Positions 35,228 to 44,900 are shown, counted from the first letter of the stretch. The stretch: DNA of 64,000 nucleotides from Bacillus sp. FJAT-47783 (GCF_022808615.1 NZ_JAKZKS010000005.1:1-64000); one strand, 5' to 3'. A program made the numbers and translations. Notes: generated from the sequence alone by a model not told the origin.

Positions 35228-35261
35228 TACCTATTATCGAACATCTTAAAAAAGGAAAAGA

Positions 35262-35287
35262 GTAAAGTGCTATTTTTTGCACTTTAC
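35262..35287 (-). terminator. Terminator of the phenol degradation operon
   Basis: GTAAAGTGC (35262-35270) pairs with GCACTTTAC (35279-35287) around 8 bases. The minus strand then reads TCTTTTCCTTTTTTAAG. It lies just after the semialdehyde dehydrogenase stop codon. Confidence 0.85.
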
Positions 35288-35300
35288 CCGTGGTGTCTAA

Positions 35301-36776
35301 TCATTTCAAAGCGATACAAATATTCTTCGCCTCTGAGAAAAATTCAAGGCTGTGATGCCCACCTTCTCGACCGATGCCACTCTTTTTAAACCCTCCGAAC
35401 GGTGCACGTAAATCGCGGACAAACCAACAATTCACCCAAATCGTACCAGCGCGGACATGATGGGAAATACGATGGGCGCGTTGCAAATTTTCCGTCCAGA
35501 CGACACCATTTAATCCATAATCGGTGTTGTTCGCAATCTCCAGTGCCTCTTCTTCTGTATCAAATGGGATAATTGTTACAATCGGGCCAAAGATTTCTTC
35601 CTGGCAAATGCGTGCTTGTGGGTTTTCTTGAATGTAAACGGTCGGCTCTAAATAATAACCATCTTTTAAATAATCCGGTAGTTTAGGGCGAGCTCCTCCG
35701 CAAACAAGCTTTGCATTTTCACTATGCGCAATGTCTAAGTAGCTCGTCACTTTTCGATAATGCTCTTCACTTACAACTGGTCCCATATCCGTCGTTTCAT
35801 CTTGAGGATCGCCAACTTTTAAGGCAAGAGCTGCCTCTTTAAAACGATCGACAAACTTGTTGAAAATCGAACGCTGCACGAGAATTCTCGATCCGGCTAG
35901 ACAGACTTGCCCAGAATTTAAAAAGGCAGCTTGAATAGATACGGGAATCGCTTTATCTAAGTTGGCATCTTCAAAGACGATATTGGCTGCTTTTCCCCCT
36001 AGCTCAAACGCAACCTTCTTCAACGAATCCGCTCCATTTTTCATAATCGCTTTTCCGGTTGATGTTTCACCAGTAAAAGAAATTAAATCAACTTCGGGAT
36101 GGGTTGTCATGTATTCCCCAGCCGAATTCGGCCCAAAACCTTGAATGACATTAATAACCCCATCTGGAATGCCTGCCTCTTTTGCGATTTCCCCAAGAAG
36201 AGATACCGTCATCGGCGTAATTTCCGCTGGTTTAATGACAGCTGTATTCCCAGTTGCTAGACACGGGCCAAGCTTCCACGTCGTTAACATAAACGGCAAG
36301 TTCCATGGCGTAATAAGCGCCGCCACTCCGACCGGTTCATAGCGTGTATAGTTTAAATATTCCTCACCCATTGGATACACTTCTCCGCCTTGCTGCTCCA
36401 TGAAATTTGCGAAGAAACTAAGATTGTGAGCAGCGCGAGGAATCTCTTTTTTTAATGCGACTGGATACGGTTTTCCAACATCTAACGCTTCTAAACGAGC
36501 GATCTCTTCTTTTCGTTCTATAATAATTTCCGCCATGCGGCGAATTTTCGCACACCGCTCTGCTAGCGACATCGTGCGCCACGGTCCTTCTTCAAAGGCA
36601 CGGCGAGCAGCACAACAAGCGCGATCGACATCTTCCTTCGTTGCTTCGTGAACACGAGCAATGACTTGTTGCGTTGCAGGATTTTTCACTTCAAAGACAG
36701 AACCGTTTCCTGATTCCACATATTCCCCATCAATAAACAATTTAATTTCTTTTACTTTCGTTTGCACATTTTCCAT
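35301..36776 (-). CDS. 2-hydroxymuconic semialdehyde dehydrogenase
   Basis: This 491-residue NAD-dependent aldehyde dehydrogenase has catalytic Cys in NSGQVCLAGSRI, general-base Glu in AFELGGKAANIV, the Asn in ITPWNLPFML, and GFGPNSAGEYM near the nucleotide site. With the neighbouring tautomerase and decarboxylase it forms the oxalocrotonate branch, turning the ring-cleavage product of catechol into 2-hydroxymuconate. It is equivalent to XylG/DmpC. The gene abuts the tautomerase stop codon and is the last of the operon before the terminator at 35262. Confidence 0.92.
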   Translation of the reverse strand: MENVQTKVKEIKLFIDGEYVESGNGSVFEVKNPATQQVIARVHEATKEDVDRACCAARRAFEEGPWRTMSLAERCAKIRRMAEIIIERKEEIARLEALDVGKPYPVALKKEIPRAAHNLSFFANFMEQQGGEVYPMGEEYLNYTRYEPVGVAALITPWNLPFMLTTWKLGPCLATGNTAVIKPAEITPMTVSLLGEIAKEAGIPDGVINVIQGFGPNSAGEYMTTHPEVDLISFTGETSTGKAIMKNGADSLKKVAFELGGKAANIVFEDANLDKAIPVSIQAAFLNSGQVCLAGSRILVQRSIFNKFVDRFKEAALALKVGDPQDETTDMGPVVSEEHYRKVTSYLDIAHSENAKLVCGGARPKLPDYLKDGYYLEPTVYIQENPQARICQEEIFGPIVTIIPFDTEEEALEIANNTDYGLNGVVWTENLQRAHRISHHVRAGTIWVNCWFVRDLRAPFGGFKKSGIGREGGHHSLEFFSEAKNICIALK

Positions 36777-36980
36777 TTAATTCTCCACCTTTGTTCGTCG
36801 CTTTTTCACCGATTCGCCCGCAATTCCCCAGTTCTCCGGCGGCATTTCGTTTATCATCACGCGGATATTTTCCTGTGGACATTCAAGGATCTCTGCTATC
36901 TTCCACGTTACTTCTTTAATAAGCTGTTCCTTCTTTTCAGGTGAACGACCTTGGAGTATATTGATTTGAACAAATGGCAT
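36777..36980 (-). CDS. 4-oxalocrotonate tautomerase
   Basis: This 67-residue enzyme converts 2-hydroxymuconate to 2-oxo-3-hexenedioate. After Met removal Pro1 (MPFVQINILQGRSPEKKEQL) is the catalytic base, and Arg in ENIRVMINEMPPENWGIAG completes the site. It is equivalent to XylH/DmpI. Length is normal. It lies between the decarboxylase and dehydrogenase genes with almost no gap. Confidence 0.95.
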   Translation of the reverse strand: MPFVQINILQGRSPEKKEQLIKEVTWKIAEILECPQENIRVMINEMPPENWGIAGESVKKRRTKVEN

Positions 36981-36986
36981 CCCGCC

Positions 36987-37784
36987 TCACTCCTTAAATG
37001 TAATGTCCAATGATCCAATTCCATCAAAGTGAACAGAAAAATGATCACCTGGTGCAATCGTCACAGCTTTCGCTAAGGCACCTGACAAAACGATATCCCC
37101 TGGTTGAATCGATTGGCCCGTTTCAATTAATTGCTTGGCTAACCAAGCAACAGCTCGTGCAGGATGTCCCATGACAGAAGCCCCTGCACTCGTGGACTCA
37201 ATTTCTCCATTTTTCTTAAACACCATCCCCATTAACCGTAAGTCTACTTCATCAGGTCGATGGAGGTTTTCACTAAGAATGAAACGAGATGAGGAAGAAT
37301 TATCCGCTATGACATCTGCGAGCGTAAAATGAAAATCGCGATAACGACTGTCAATGACCTCCATTGCCGGAGCAATGTAAGCAGTAGCATCTAAAATCGC
37401 CGCCGTCGTAATCGAAGGCCCTTTCACTTCTTTATCAAATACAAAGGCAATTTCCGGTTCAATTTTTGCGTGAATAAACGGCGCCACCGACACTTGTTCT
37501 CCTTCAAACAACTGCATATTCTCTAATAGGACACCATATGTAGGTTCATGGACGCCCATCATTTCTTGTTTCGCGCGACTTGTTAAGCCTAACTTATAGC
37601 CTGAACGTCTCGTTTGTTCTCGTTCTTCTTTTATTTTGATCAGCTTTCTTTGAATCTCGTAAGCAGTTACAACTTGTAACTGCGGAAAACGATCGGTCAT
37701 TTTACCTACTTCTTCCGCCTGTTTTTCCGCCTCATATAATTGTTCGGCTACTTGATCCATCCATTCAGTTGTTACTGTCTTCAT
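36987..37784 (-). CDS. 2-oxo-3-hexenedioate (4-oxalocrotonate) decarboxylase
   Basis: This 265-residue member of the hydratase/decarboxylase family has the metal-site motif IEPEIAFVFDKEV and EVIDSRYRDFHFTLADVIADNSSSS, then AVAWLAKQLIETG. Sequence alone does not separate decarboxylase from hydratase. Adjacency to the tautomerase (6 bp) supports the decarboxylase (XylI/DmpH), while the paralogue at 39771-40532 next to the dioxygenase fits the hydratase. Confidence 0.82.
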   Translation of the reverse strand: MKTVTTEWMDQVAEQLYEAEKQAEEVGKMTDRFPQLQVVTAYEIQRKLIKIKEEREQTRRSGYKLGLTSRAKQEMMGVHEPTYGVLLENMQLFEGEQVSVAPFIHAKIEPEIAFVFDKEVKGPSITTAAILDATAYIAPAMEVIDSRYRDFHFTLADVIADNSSSSRFILSENLHRPDEVDLRLMGMVFKKNGEIESTSAGASVMGHPARAVAWLAKQLIETGQSIQPGDIVLSGALAKAVTIAPGDHFSVHFDGIGSLDITFKE

Positions 37785-37852
37785 CTATTTATCACCTCTT
37801 ACTTGGATACGGGAATGAGCTAGTCAAAAGAGTCTTTATCCCTTTTATTCTT

Positions 37853-38863
37853 TTACCCTCTCGCAGTAGCAATTTGAGCGGCGATATCATAAATTAAGTC
37901 TTCTTGACCACCGATCGCTTGCATGCGACCTAACTCAACTAAAATATCGCGTTCATCGACGTTGAATTTGCGCGCAGCATCATTTGTGTGTAAGAGAAAA
38001 CTAGAGTACACACCAGAGTAGCCCATGATTAAGCTTGAACCCGTAATTTCTTGTGGACGAGGCATAAAGGAAGCGACCACTTCATTGGCTACATCCATGG
38101 CCTTGTAAAGATCCACGCCAGTCTCCATATGCATTCGCTTAAACACCGCCACCATCACTTCGGTTTGCGTATTCCCACTGCCAGCGCCAAGGCATCGTAA
38201 ACTTCCATCTACATACGTTGCTCCCGCTTCTACTGCCGCCACTGTATTCGCCATGGCCATCGATAAATTATTATGACCATGAAAACCAATGTCACATTGG
38301 AGCGCCTCTCTTAAAGCCCCAACTCGTTCTTTTACTTCATAGGGGAGAAGGGTACCAGCAGAATCGGTTACGTACACAATTTCGGCACCATAGCTTTCAA
38401 ATAATTTCGCTTGTTCAACGAGCTTCTCAATAGGAGCCATATGCGCCATCATTAAAAAGCCGACTGTTTTTAACCCGAGTTCCCGGCCAAGACTAATATG
38501 TTGACGAGCAACATCCGCTTCCGTCACATGTGTTGCGACACGCACCATTTTCGCTCCCGCTTTAACAGCGTCTTGCAAATCTTCTTTGAGCCCAATTCCT
38601 GGTAATAACAACACAGATACTTGTGCTTCTTGACACTCATCAGCTGCCGCTTCAATGAGTGTTAGTTCATCTACTTTAGAAAAACCATACTGTAAAGAGG
38701 AACCACCTAATCCGTCACCATGCGAAACTTCAAAGTAGCGTATACCCGCTTGGTCAAGTCCCTTAGCCGTTTCTCTTACTTGTTTCTCCGTAAACGCATG
38801 CCGCATCGCATGACTTCCATCTCGAAGTGTTACATCGACAATTTCAATGTCCCGTTTTGTCAT
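37853..38863 (-). CDS. 4-hydroxy-2-oxovalerate aldolase
   Basis: This 336-residue DmpG-type aldolase splits 4-hydroxy-2-oxovalerate into pyruvate and acetaldehyde. The HMGL-like barrel starts IVDVTLRDGSHAMRHAFT (catalytic Arg-Asp), with YVTDSAGTLLPYEV, FHGHNNLSMAMANTVAA (metal His) and GAGSGNTQTEVMVAVF. AGGAGG precedes two adjacent ATGs (38866 and 38863); the second has better spacing. It channels acetaldehyde to the dehydrogenase encoded 13 bp upstream. Confidence 0.94.
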   Translation of the reverse strand: MTKRDIEIVDVTLRDGSHAMRHAFTEKQVRETAKGLDQAGIRYFEVSHGDGLGGSSLQYGFSKVDELTLIEAAADECQEAQVSVLLLPGIGLKEDLQDAVKAGAKMVRVATHVTEADVARQHISLGRELGLKTVGFLMMAHMAPIEKLVEQAKLFESYGAEIVYVTDSAGTLLPYEVKERVGALREALQCDIGFHGHNNLSMAMANTVAAVEAGATYVDGSLRCLGAGSGNTQTEVMVAVFKRMHMETGVDLYKAMDVANEVVASFMPRPQEITGSSLIMGYSGVYSSFLLHTNDAARKFNVDERDILVELGRMQAIGGQEDLIYDIAAQIATARG

Positions 38864-38875
38864 CATTCTCCTCCT

Positions 38876-39757
38876 CTACTTCAGTGAGACTTCTTTCAAT
38901 TGCTTCGCGATCTCATCGCCTACCTTTGCCGCTGCCGCTGTCATAATATCTAAGTTTCCTGAATAAGGAGGAAAGAAATCACCGGCACCTTCGACCTCGA
39001 TAAAAACCGTCACCTTTCTCCCCTCGAACTGCGGCTTACCACGTAGGCGATAACCTGGAACATATTCTTGTACTGTTTGCACCATTTGTTCAATCGAAGT
39101 AACGATGTTTTGTTCCTGTCCTTCTTGTTCAACTAACGCATGAATCGTATCGCGCATAATAATTGGTGGTTCCGCTGGATTTAAAATGATGATGGCTTTC
39201 CCTTTTTCCGCACCTCCGACTTGTTCGATCGCTTTTGCTGTCGTCCGTGTAAATTCATCGATATTCGCTCTTGTTCCCGGACCTGCACTTTTACTCGCCA
39301 CTGTTGCAACGATTTCAGCATAGTTCACTCGTACGACTCGGCTAATCGCCGCTACAATCGGAATCGTTGCTTGGCCACCGCATGTGACCATGTTTACATT
39401 CGCTTCTGTAAGATGAGCATCTAAATTGACTGGCGGTACAGTGAATGGGCCAATCGCTGCCGGCGTTAAATCAATCACTTTTTTTCCTAAAGCAACTAGC
39501 TTTTCACTGTGAATGTGATGGGCTTTGGCCGTTGTTGCGTCAAACACAATGTCGACTAAATCCGGCTTTTCTAGTAATCCATCAATCCCTGAATCTATCG
39601 TCTCGTAGCCGCGTTCACGCGCCCGCTTCAACCCTTCTGATTCAGGATCAATCCCAACCATGACACTCATTTGTAATTGGTTACTTCGTTCGACTTTGTA
39701 CATTAAATCCGTTCCGATATTTCCGGAACCAATAATGCCTACTTTAGCAGTTGTCAT
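38876..39757 (-). CDS. Acetaldehyde dehydrogenase (acylating)
   Basis: This 293-residue DmpF-type enzyme oxidises acetaldehyde with CoA and NAD to acetyl-CoA. The nucleotide motif is [18 protein letters not shown], the catalytic Cys lies in [15 protein letters not shown], and [12 protein letters not shown] follows. ATG 39757 follows GGAGGGG; the open frame to 39901 overlaps the hydratase gene and is not used. It forms a complex with the aldolase in known pathways. Confidence 0.94.
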   Translation of the reverse strand: MTTAKVGIIGSGNIGTDLMYKVERSNQLQMSVMVGIDPESEGLKRARERGYETIDSGIDGLLEKPDLVDIVFDATTAKAHHIHSEKLVALGKKVIDLTPAAIGPFTVPPVNLDAHLTEANVNMVTCGGQATIPIVAAISRVVRVNYAEIVATVASKSAGPGTRANIDEFTRTTAKAIEQVGGAEKGKAIIILNPAEPPIIMRDTIHALVEQEGQEQNIVTSIEQMVQTVQEYVPGYRLRGKPQFEGRKVTVFIEVEGAGDFFPPYSGNLDIMTAAAAKVGDEIAKQLKEVSLK

Positions 39758-39770
39758 CTCGCCCCTCCTA

Positions 39771-40532
39771 TTATTTAAATGTCGCCGACACCGATCCGAT
39801 ATGATCAAAATCGACTGTCCATTGATCCCCACTTTCGACAGGAACTGCTTTTGATAATGCACCTGAAAGAATGACTTCACCTTTATAAAGGGAAATATCA
39901 TATTTTACGAGTGCATTCGCTAGCCACGCCACCGCGCGCGCTGGATTTCCCATGACCGCTGCTCCAGCTGCTGAATCAAAATATGTGCCATTTCGATAAA
40001 CGGCCATACCGATATGGGAAACATTCACTTCATCTAGCTTTGTCGGCTTCCCCCCTATGATGACTCCAGCGGAGGAGCCGTTATCAGCGACTGTATCTTC
40101 AAATGAAATCTTCCAATCTTTAATACGGCTATCAATAATCTCAATCGCCGGTACGATATAATCGGTCGCTTCAACGACATCCAGTACCGTTACACCTGGA
40201 CCTTTTAAATCCTTTTTCAACACAAACGCAATCTCAAATTCTAGCTTAGGCTGAATAAAACGAGATAGTGATACATCAGAGCCATCAAGATGCATCATCG
40301 TATTGAGTAAATGTCCGTAGTCTGGATTATTTACTTGAAACATCTCCTGCATTACCTTGCTCGTTAAACCAATTTTTTTCCCGACTACTTTCCCACCGGC
40401 TTCAACCTTTTGGCGAATTTGTTCTAATTGTGTGTAATAGGCCTCATCGACTGTCATCTTTGAAAATGGGGCAATGGGCTTTTTCGTCCTTTCTGCCTCA
40501 AGCAACTTGCTTGCTCGCTCTTGAATTGTCAC
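39771..40532 (-). CDS. 2-hydroxypenta-2,4-dienoate (2-oxopent-4-enoate) hydratase
   Basis: This 253-residue hydratase-family protein has [33 protein letters not shown] and [15 protein letters not shown]. It adds water to 2-hydroxypenta-2,4-dienoate to give 4-hydroxy-2-oxovalerate. Position between the dioxygenase and the DmpFG-like pair supports the hydratase role (XylJ/DmpE) rather than the decarboxylase role of its paralogue at 36987-37784. Confidence 0.85.
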   Translation of the reverse strand: MTIQERASKLLEAERTKKPIAPFSKMTVDEAYYTQLEQIRQKVEAGGKVVGKKIGLTSKVMQEMFQVNNPDYGHLLNTMMHLDGSDVSLSRFIQPKLEFEIAFVLKKDLKGPGVTVLDVVEATDYIVPAIEIIDSRIKDWKISFEDTVADNGSSAGVIIGGKPTKLDEVNVSHIGMAVYRNGTYFDSAAGAAVMGNPARAVAWLANALVKYDISLYKGEVILSGALSKAVPVESGDQWTVDFDHIGSVSATFK

Positions 40533-40547
40533 ACCTTCACCCCCTAT

Positions 40548-41462
40548 TTATGTCAAGGCCTTGGAGAAAGACTCCAGCATTTCACGGCGATGATAGAAAA
40601 TACCTGTACCGATTTTATCCTCGGTCCATGTAATCGTTGGGAAATCCGAATACGATATATACCCGCTCGCAAACGCTTCATTACGGTTACCTGATGGGTC
40701 AAAGAAGTAAATCGTTTGGCCTCGTGTAATCCCATGACGAGTAGGTGTCACTTCCACAGGCACTTCATTTTTCGTTAAAATATCGGCTGCTTTTAATACT
40801 TCATACCAGTTATCTACATAAAAGCCCGCATGATGAAACTTCGCATCAGGACCTTTGACAAAAGCAATATCATGAGCTTTATTCGTCGCCGCTAAGAAAC
40901 TTCCAAGCATCACTTCCCCATCAACAGTAACGATTCTCTCTGTTTGGTGAAAATCAAGGACTTCGGTAAAAAAGCGGGTCGCGGATTCTAAGTCATCCCC
41001 AGTTAACAATGCATGATCTAAGCGATGAGGGGCGATGCCTTTTAATCCATCAGGCCACGGGTGTGGGTTCACATGGCCTGTTCCTGTCCCCACCTGTTCA
41101 ATCTCTGCGTACAATTCCATTTCGTGTCCTGTCGGAATTTTAAAGCGAATTGACTGACCTTCTGCTAACCTTGTTTGATTCGGGACACGAGTAAGCTCGC
41201 ACCCAAATTGTTCAATTTTATATTCTAATTTCTCTAATTCATAAATATCCTTCACTTTAAACGCCATATGATCCATTCCAGCAGAGTCTGATTTTTGTAA
41301 AATAATGCTGTGATGATCGTACTCATCCCAGGCCTTTAAATAAACACGCTCTCCATCGCGTCCCGTTTCTTCTAAACCGATAATGTCGGTATAATATTTC
41401 ACCGACTCTTCTAAATCCATCACGCGCAGCTCCAGTCGCCCAATCCGCATAATGCTACTCAT
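40548..41462 (-). CDS. Catechol 2,3-dioxygenase (extradiol type I)
   Basis: This 304-residue two-module vicinal-oxygen-chelate enzyme opens catechol next to the hydroxyls. The Fe(II) ligands are visible in module 2: His in HRLDHALLTG, His in FHHAGFYVDNW and Glu in PSGNRNEAFASG. ATG 41462 follows AAGGAGGAGG, and the gene overlaps the upstream haem-binding-like gene by 4 bp. The enzyme's iron is prone to oxidation, which the ferredoxin at 34925 would repair. Confidence 0.95.
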   Translation of the reverse strand: MSSIMRIGRLELRVMDLEESVKYYTDIIGLEETGRDGERVYLKAWDEYDHHSIILQKSDSAGMDHMAFKVKDIYELEKLEYKIEQFGCELTRVPNQTRLAEGQSIRFKIPTGHEMELYAEIEQVGTGTGHVNPHPWPDGLKGIAPHRLDHALLTGDDLESATRFFTEVLDFHQTERIVTVDGEVMLGSFLAATNKAHDIAFVKGPDAKFHHAGFYVDNWYEVLKAADILTKNEVPVEVTPTRHGITRGQTIYFFDPSGNRNEAFASGYISYSDFPTITWTEDKIGTGIFYHRREMLESFSKALT

Positions 41463-41887
41463 TTGTTAACCTCCTCCTTTATTTGTATTAAAGCCGCCTC
41501 ACAGCAAGCTTGATCTTCTTCTAACGTTCCACCGCTCACACCAATTCCTCCGGCAAGTGTCGTGCCGCAACGAACGGGATAGCCCCCACCAAATACAGTG
41601 AGCCGATTCGTGTGGACGATCCCTGTTTTCAACGATGGTTCATCCTTAATTAACTCGTACCATTCATGAGTAGGTAAACCAAAGGCCGCTGCTGTATATG
41701 CCTTATTTTGAGAAATTTCTGCACTTAACAATGGAGCGTGATCCATTTTTGTAAACGCAATTAAATGCCCCCCATTATCCACAACCGCAACGTTGACAGC
41801 AATTTGAAGCTCCTCTGCTTTGTTCACAGCCGCTTCTAGCATCCTCATCGCAAGATCTCTGGAAATTGTTTTTTGTTCAAGAAACAT
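41459..41887 (-). CDS. HbpS/GlcG-family (DUF336) protein in the phenol operon
   Basis: This 142-residue GlcG/HbpS fold protein has AVNVAVVDNGGHLIAFTKMD, SQNKAYTAAAFGLPTH and AGGIGVSGGTLEEDQ. Family members bind haem or small ligands and often sit in aromatic or glycolate operons without a proven catalytic role. AGGAGG precedes ATG 41887. It is translationally coupled (ATGA) to the catechol dioxygenase gene, so its product may aid that enzyme or sense an intermediate. This is inference. Confidence 0.82.
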   Translation of the reverse strand: MFLEQKTISRDLAMRMLEAAVNKAEELQIAVNVAVVDNGGHLIAFTKMDHAPLLSAEISQNKAYTAAAFGLPTHEWYELIKDEPSLKTGIVHTNRLTVFGGGYPVRCGTTLAGGIGVSGGTLEEDQACCEAALIQIKEEVNK

Positions 41888-41898
41888 CTTTTTTCCTC

Positions 41899-42729
41899 CT
41901 AAACAAGTAACTGCTCTTTTTCTTGCCATTGGGTAAAAAGACAGCGTTTCCATTCGATCGTGACTTGCTCCCCTTGTACAAGATTCGAAATTTCCACATC
42001 TCGTATTAAAATTTGATCCGGCTTTTTCAACACAACTACCTCCGTATTGAAACTTCCTTTTTGGCTATGAATCGTTACTACATACCGTCCTGAGGAAGGA
42101 AGCATATAATATGGTTTCATCAAAATCATAGTTCCTACAACTCGACCTTCCACGCGATATGTTTCACCTAAACAAGAAGGAAGTTCCTCTACTGCTCCAG
42201 TACGAATTTTCTCACGAATCAACGTGGAGCTAATTTTTTCCCCATGACAAGCTACTTTTTCTACTTTTGTTACTTCAAGAAGACCGCGTGCGTCCATTTT
42301 CATACGATCCATATGCCCTTCGCCACGGTAGCCGTAAGCATAATCGAAACCTGCTACGACATGAAGTGCGCCAAGATTAAGCAAATAGTTCTTTACAAAT
42401 CTTTCAGGTTTCAAGGAAGCAAATGACTGATCAAAAGGAACAATGTAGCAAAGATCGACCCCTAGCTTTTCAAAAATTCGTTGCTTCTCTTTGACCGGCA
42501 TTAAATAATCCACTTGTTGTTTTCCTTTTGATAGCACCTCTTTCGGATGCGGAAAAAAACTCATGACTGCGAGCGGTACACCTTTTTTTCGTGCAATTTC
42601 CCTTGCTTCACGAATTACCTGGCGATGACCAAGATGTACACCATCAAAAAATCCAAGAGCAACGACACAAGGTGTCGATTGTCGTTCTAGCTCGCTCAAC
42701 TTTTGCGGATCTAAATGAATGGTTTTCAA
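41899..42729 (-). CDS. Monofunctional FAD synthetase (RibF-like, degenerate riboflavin-kinase part)
   Basis: The first ~185 of 276 residues are an FMN adenylyltransferase: VVALGFFDGVHLGHRQVI with the nucleotide HxGH-like site, GFDYAYGYRGEGHMDRM and KISSTLIREKIRTG. The C-terminal part keeps only traces of riboflavin kinase (ETYRVEGRVVG); the kinase GFPTAN-type motif is missing. TTG start 42729 lies 7 bases after AAGGAGG. Placement next to the flavin reductase and hydroxylase suggests dedicated FAD supply for the monooxygenase. A housekeeping bifunctional RibF should exist elsewhere. Confidence 0.82.
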   Translation of the reverse strand: MKTIHLDPQKLSELERQSTPCVVALGFFDGVHLGHRQVIREAREIARKKGVPLAVMSFFPHPKEVLSKGKQQVDYLMPVKEKQRIFEKLGVDLCYIVPFDQSFASLKPERFVKNYLLNLGALHVVAGFDYAYGYRGEGHMDRMKMDARGLLEVTKVEKVACHGEKISSTLIREKIRTGAVEELPSCLGETYRVEGRVVGTMILMKPYYMLPSSGRYVVTIHSQKGSFNTEVVVLKKPDQILIRDVEISNLVQGEQVTIEWKRCLFTQWQEKEQLLV

Positions 42730-42742
42730 GTGTAGCCCTCCT

Positions 42743-43219
42743 TTAAGTGGTTGACACTTCCTGTAGCAATGAACGGTAGCGACCACTAAAGTAAATGAGC
42801 GGCTCTCGTTCTTCTATTTGAATTGCCGTCACTTTTCCAATAAATAATGTATGATCCCCTTCCACATGCTCTGCTGTCACTTCACATGTAATTTGGGCCA
42901 CACTACCTGGAAGCACTGACTGTCCTGCAAGTTTCCCAAAAGACACCTCTCGTTTTTCTTTGATCTGTCCTGCAAAAATCATCGAAAGGTCTTGTTGATC
43001 TTCAGCTAAAATATTGACAGTAAATTTTTGACTGTTTTTAATTTTTTCTAGCATTTGCGCTTTTTCACCGATGGAAATGACCACAAGCTTTGGATCAAGC
43101 GAGACGGACATAAACGCATTTGCCGTCATGCCATGCACATCGCCCTCTACTTCCGTTAAAATAACGGTCACTCCCGTAGCAAACTTCCCCATCGCATTTC
43201 GAAATTGCCGATCATCCAT
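42743..43219 (-). CDS. pheA2: Flavin reductase component of phenol hydroxylase
   Basis: This 158-residue HpaC/PheA2-type reductase passes electrons from NADH to FAD and supplies FADH2 to the large subunit. It has FRNAMGKFATGVTVILTEV, GMTANAFMSVSLDPKLVVIS and GDHTLFIGKVTAI, typical of this fold. It is encoded directly before the FAD synthetase. A small two-hairpin repeat has inserted between it and the large-subunit gene. Confidence 0.92.
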   Translation of the reverse strand: MDDRQFRNAMGKFATGVTVILTEVEGDVHGMTANAFMSVSLDPKLVVISIGEKAQMLEKIKNSQKFTVNILAEDQQDLSMIFAGQIKEKREVSFGKLAGQSVLPGSVAQITCEVTAEHVEGDHTLFIGKVTAIQIEEREPLIYFSGRYRSLLQEVSTT

Positions 43220-43272
43220 GTTCGGACTCCTCCTTCTTTCTTTTTACTTGCCCGTAAAAATGGAATACAGTG

Positions 43273-43390
43273 TAACTTCATTCAGTGTTTTTTCATCCCC
43301 CACTGATTTTAGTTAAACCAATCGAACCTTTACGGACAGTTGTCCCCCACTTATCTTCGGGGTCTTACTTCCCGTTAAAAGTGGGATAAA
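43273..43390 (+). repeat. Two-hairpin small mobile-like element, copy C
   Basis: This shortened copy runs from AACTTCATTCAGTG to GTGGGATAAA, with weaker hairpins (CAGTG...CACTG; GGACAGTTGTCCCCC). It lies inside the phenol operon between the two hydroxylase genes, ending 1 bp before the large-subunit stop codon. It may lower read-through into pheA2. Confidence 0.75.
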
Positions 43391-43391
43391 C

Positions 43392-44900
43392 TTATTTAAC
43401 TAGCTCTTTTTGACCAGCTTCTTTCCAAACAGAATTGGTCCAGCCATGTAAGTCATAATCTGCTAGTGCTGTGTCAACAAATGATTTGAATTGATTTGCC
43501 GCTCCGGTTCCTTCAGCGTGCTTTAACGCCTCTAATCGTATGTTTTCGTGATTACCAGCATAGTTCACTTCATATAGTTCATGACGTCCACCAAACTCGG
43601 TACCTATCGCATCCCAAATCATTTTCATCAACTTCACGCGTTCTTCAGCATTAATCCCTGAACCACGATAATATTTATCTAAATAAGGACGAAGCTCTGG
43701 ACTTAAGAAATCTTTGGCACTCGATGGTAACTGAATTAATCCTCCTGCGACTACTTGCTCGAAAATATTTTTCACTCGTACCCATGTCATTGGCGCAAGC
43801 ACACGATAGGAATTTGCATAGAATCCATTCGGAATGGCGACTCCGTTTTGACCAAACTCTGGATCTGTCGCCATTGCAGTTGTTAATCCCCAGAACATAT
43901 TACGCAATGCAAGCACCTCACCAATATTCGCTTGCACCCCTCTAAATTGTTTTGTGCCTGCAGCTTCTGTCGCTTTTAATAATAGCCCTGCCATGAAATC
44001 TAGCTTTACCGCAAAGCGTGTACAGCCGTGGAACGTAAAACGGTTAAAAAAGCCAGTCTGAACGAAAAAGTTATTAGTAATATCGATGTTTTTGTAAGCC
44101 AAAACGTCTTCCCACGGAATAAAAACATTGTCTAATACAATGACCGCATCATTTTCGTCAAAGCGACTCGATAATGGATAATCATAAGGGGATCCTGTCG
44201 TTGCCGCCTGCAACTCATAAGATTGACGACTAATCATTTTCACACCTGGAGCATTCATCGGCACAAAGAAAATAAGTGCGTGACTTTGATCGCCATCCCC
44301 TAAATCCATCGGTCCATAGTTCGAAACAAAGTTATAATGAGTAAGCGCCGCTGCTGTTCCAACCATTTTCGCACCACTTACAACAATTCCATCATCCCGC
44401 TCCTTTACCGCCCGAACAAATACATCTTTATTTTCATGAAGTGGCTTCGAGCGATCGACTTGTGGATTAATAATCGTGTGATTGACAAATGGCACTTCTT
44501 TCGTCGTTTTTTTGTACCAACCCTTTGCACTTTTCTCAAATCCTTGGTAATATGTGGAGTAAGCATCTAAATGAGCAGTGAACGATGCCTTGTAATCAGG
44601 GGTGCGTCCCATAAATCCATAGCTCAATCTAGCCCATTGAGCGATCGCATCCCTTGATTCTAATAAGTCTTGTGCACTTTTAGGCGTCTTGAAGAACTTA
44701 TGCGTCTGGTCACCGTATTCCGTCTCCGTCGTTAAAATTTTTCCCATCTCAGGATCATGAAGCGCATCATACATACGAGCGATCGAGCGTGCTGAATTTT
44801 GATAAGCCGGGTGTTCCGTTACATCGGCTATCTTTTCCCCATTTAAATACACCGCCCTGCCATCCTTTAAGCTTTCTAAATACTCCTGACCATTTAACAT
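43392..44900 (-). CDS. pheA1: Phenol 2-monooxygenase large subunit (PheA1 / HpaB family)
   Basis: This 502-residue FADH2-dependent monooxygenase hydroxylates phenol to catechol. It has DAIAQWARLSYGFMGRTPDY, the flavin/substrate segment GAKMVGTAAALTHYNFV, and the C-terminal FRGVQANIGEVLALRN and AGGLIQLPSSAKDF. HpaB enzymes act on 4-hydroxyphenylacetate, but the catechol meta pathway with phenol-type regulator indicates phenol, as in thermophilic Bacillus PheA. ATG 44900 follows GGGGAG; the frame to 44954 is not used. It is the first gene of the operon. Confidence 0.92.
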   Translation of the reverse strand: MLNGQEYLESLKDGRAVYLNGEKIADVTEHPAYQNSARSIARMYDALHDPEMGKILTTETEYGDQTHKFFKTPKSAQDLLESRDAIAQWARLSYGFMGRTPDYKASFTAHLDAYSTYYQGFEKSAKGWYKKTTKEVPFVNHTIINPQVDRSKPLHENKDVFVRAVKERDDGIVVSGAKMVGTAAALTHYNFVSNYGPMDLGDGDQSHALIFFVPMNAPGVKMISRQSYELQAATTGSPYDYPLSSRFDENDAVIVLDNVFIPWEDVLAYKNIDITNNFFVQTGFFNRFTFHGCTRFAVKLDFMAGLLLKATEAAGTKQFRGVQANIGEVLALRNMFWGLTTAMATDPEFGQNGVAIPNGFYANSYRVLAPMTWVRVKNIFEQVVAGGLIQLPSSAKDFLSPELRPYLDKYYRGSGINAEERVKLMKMIWDAIGTEFGGRHELYEVNYAGNHENIRLEALKHAEGTGAANQFKSFVDTALADYDLHGWTNSVWKEAGQKELVK

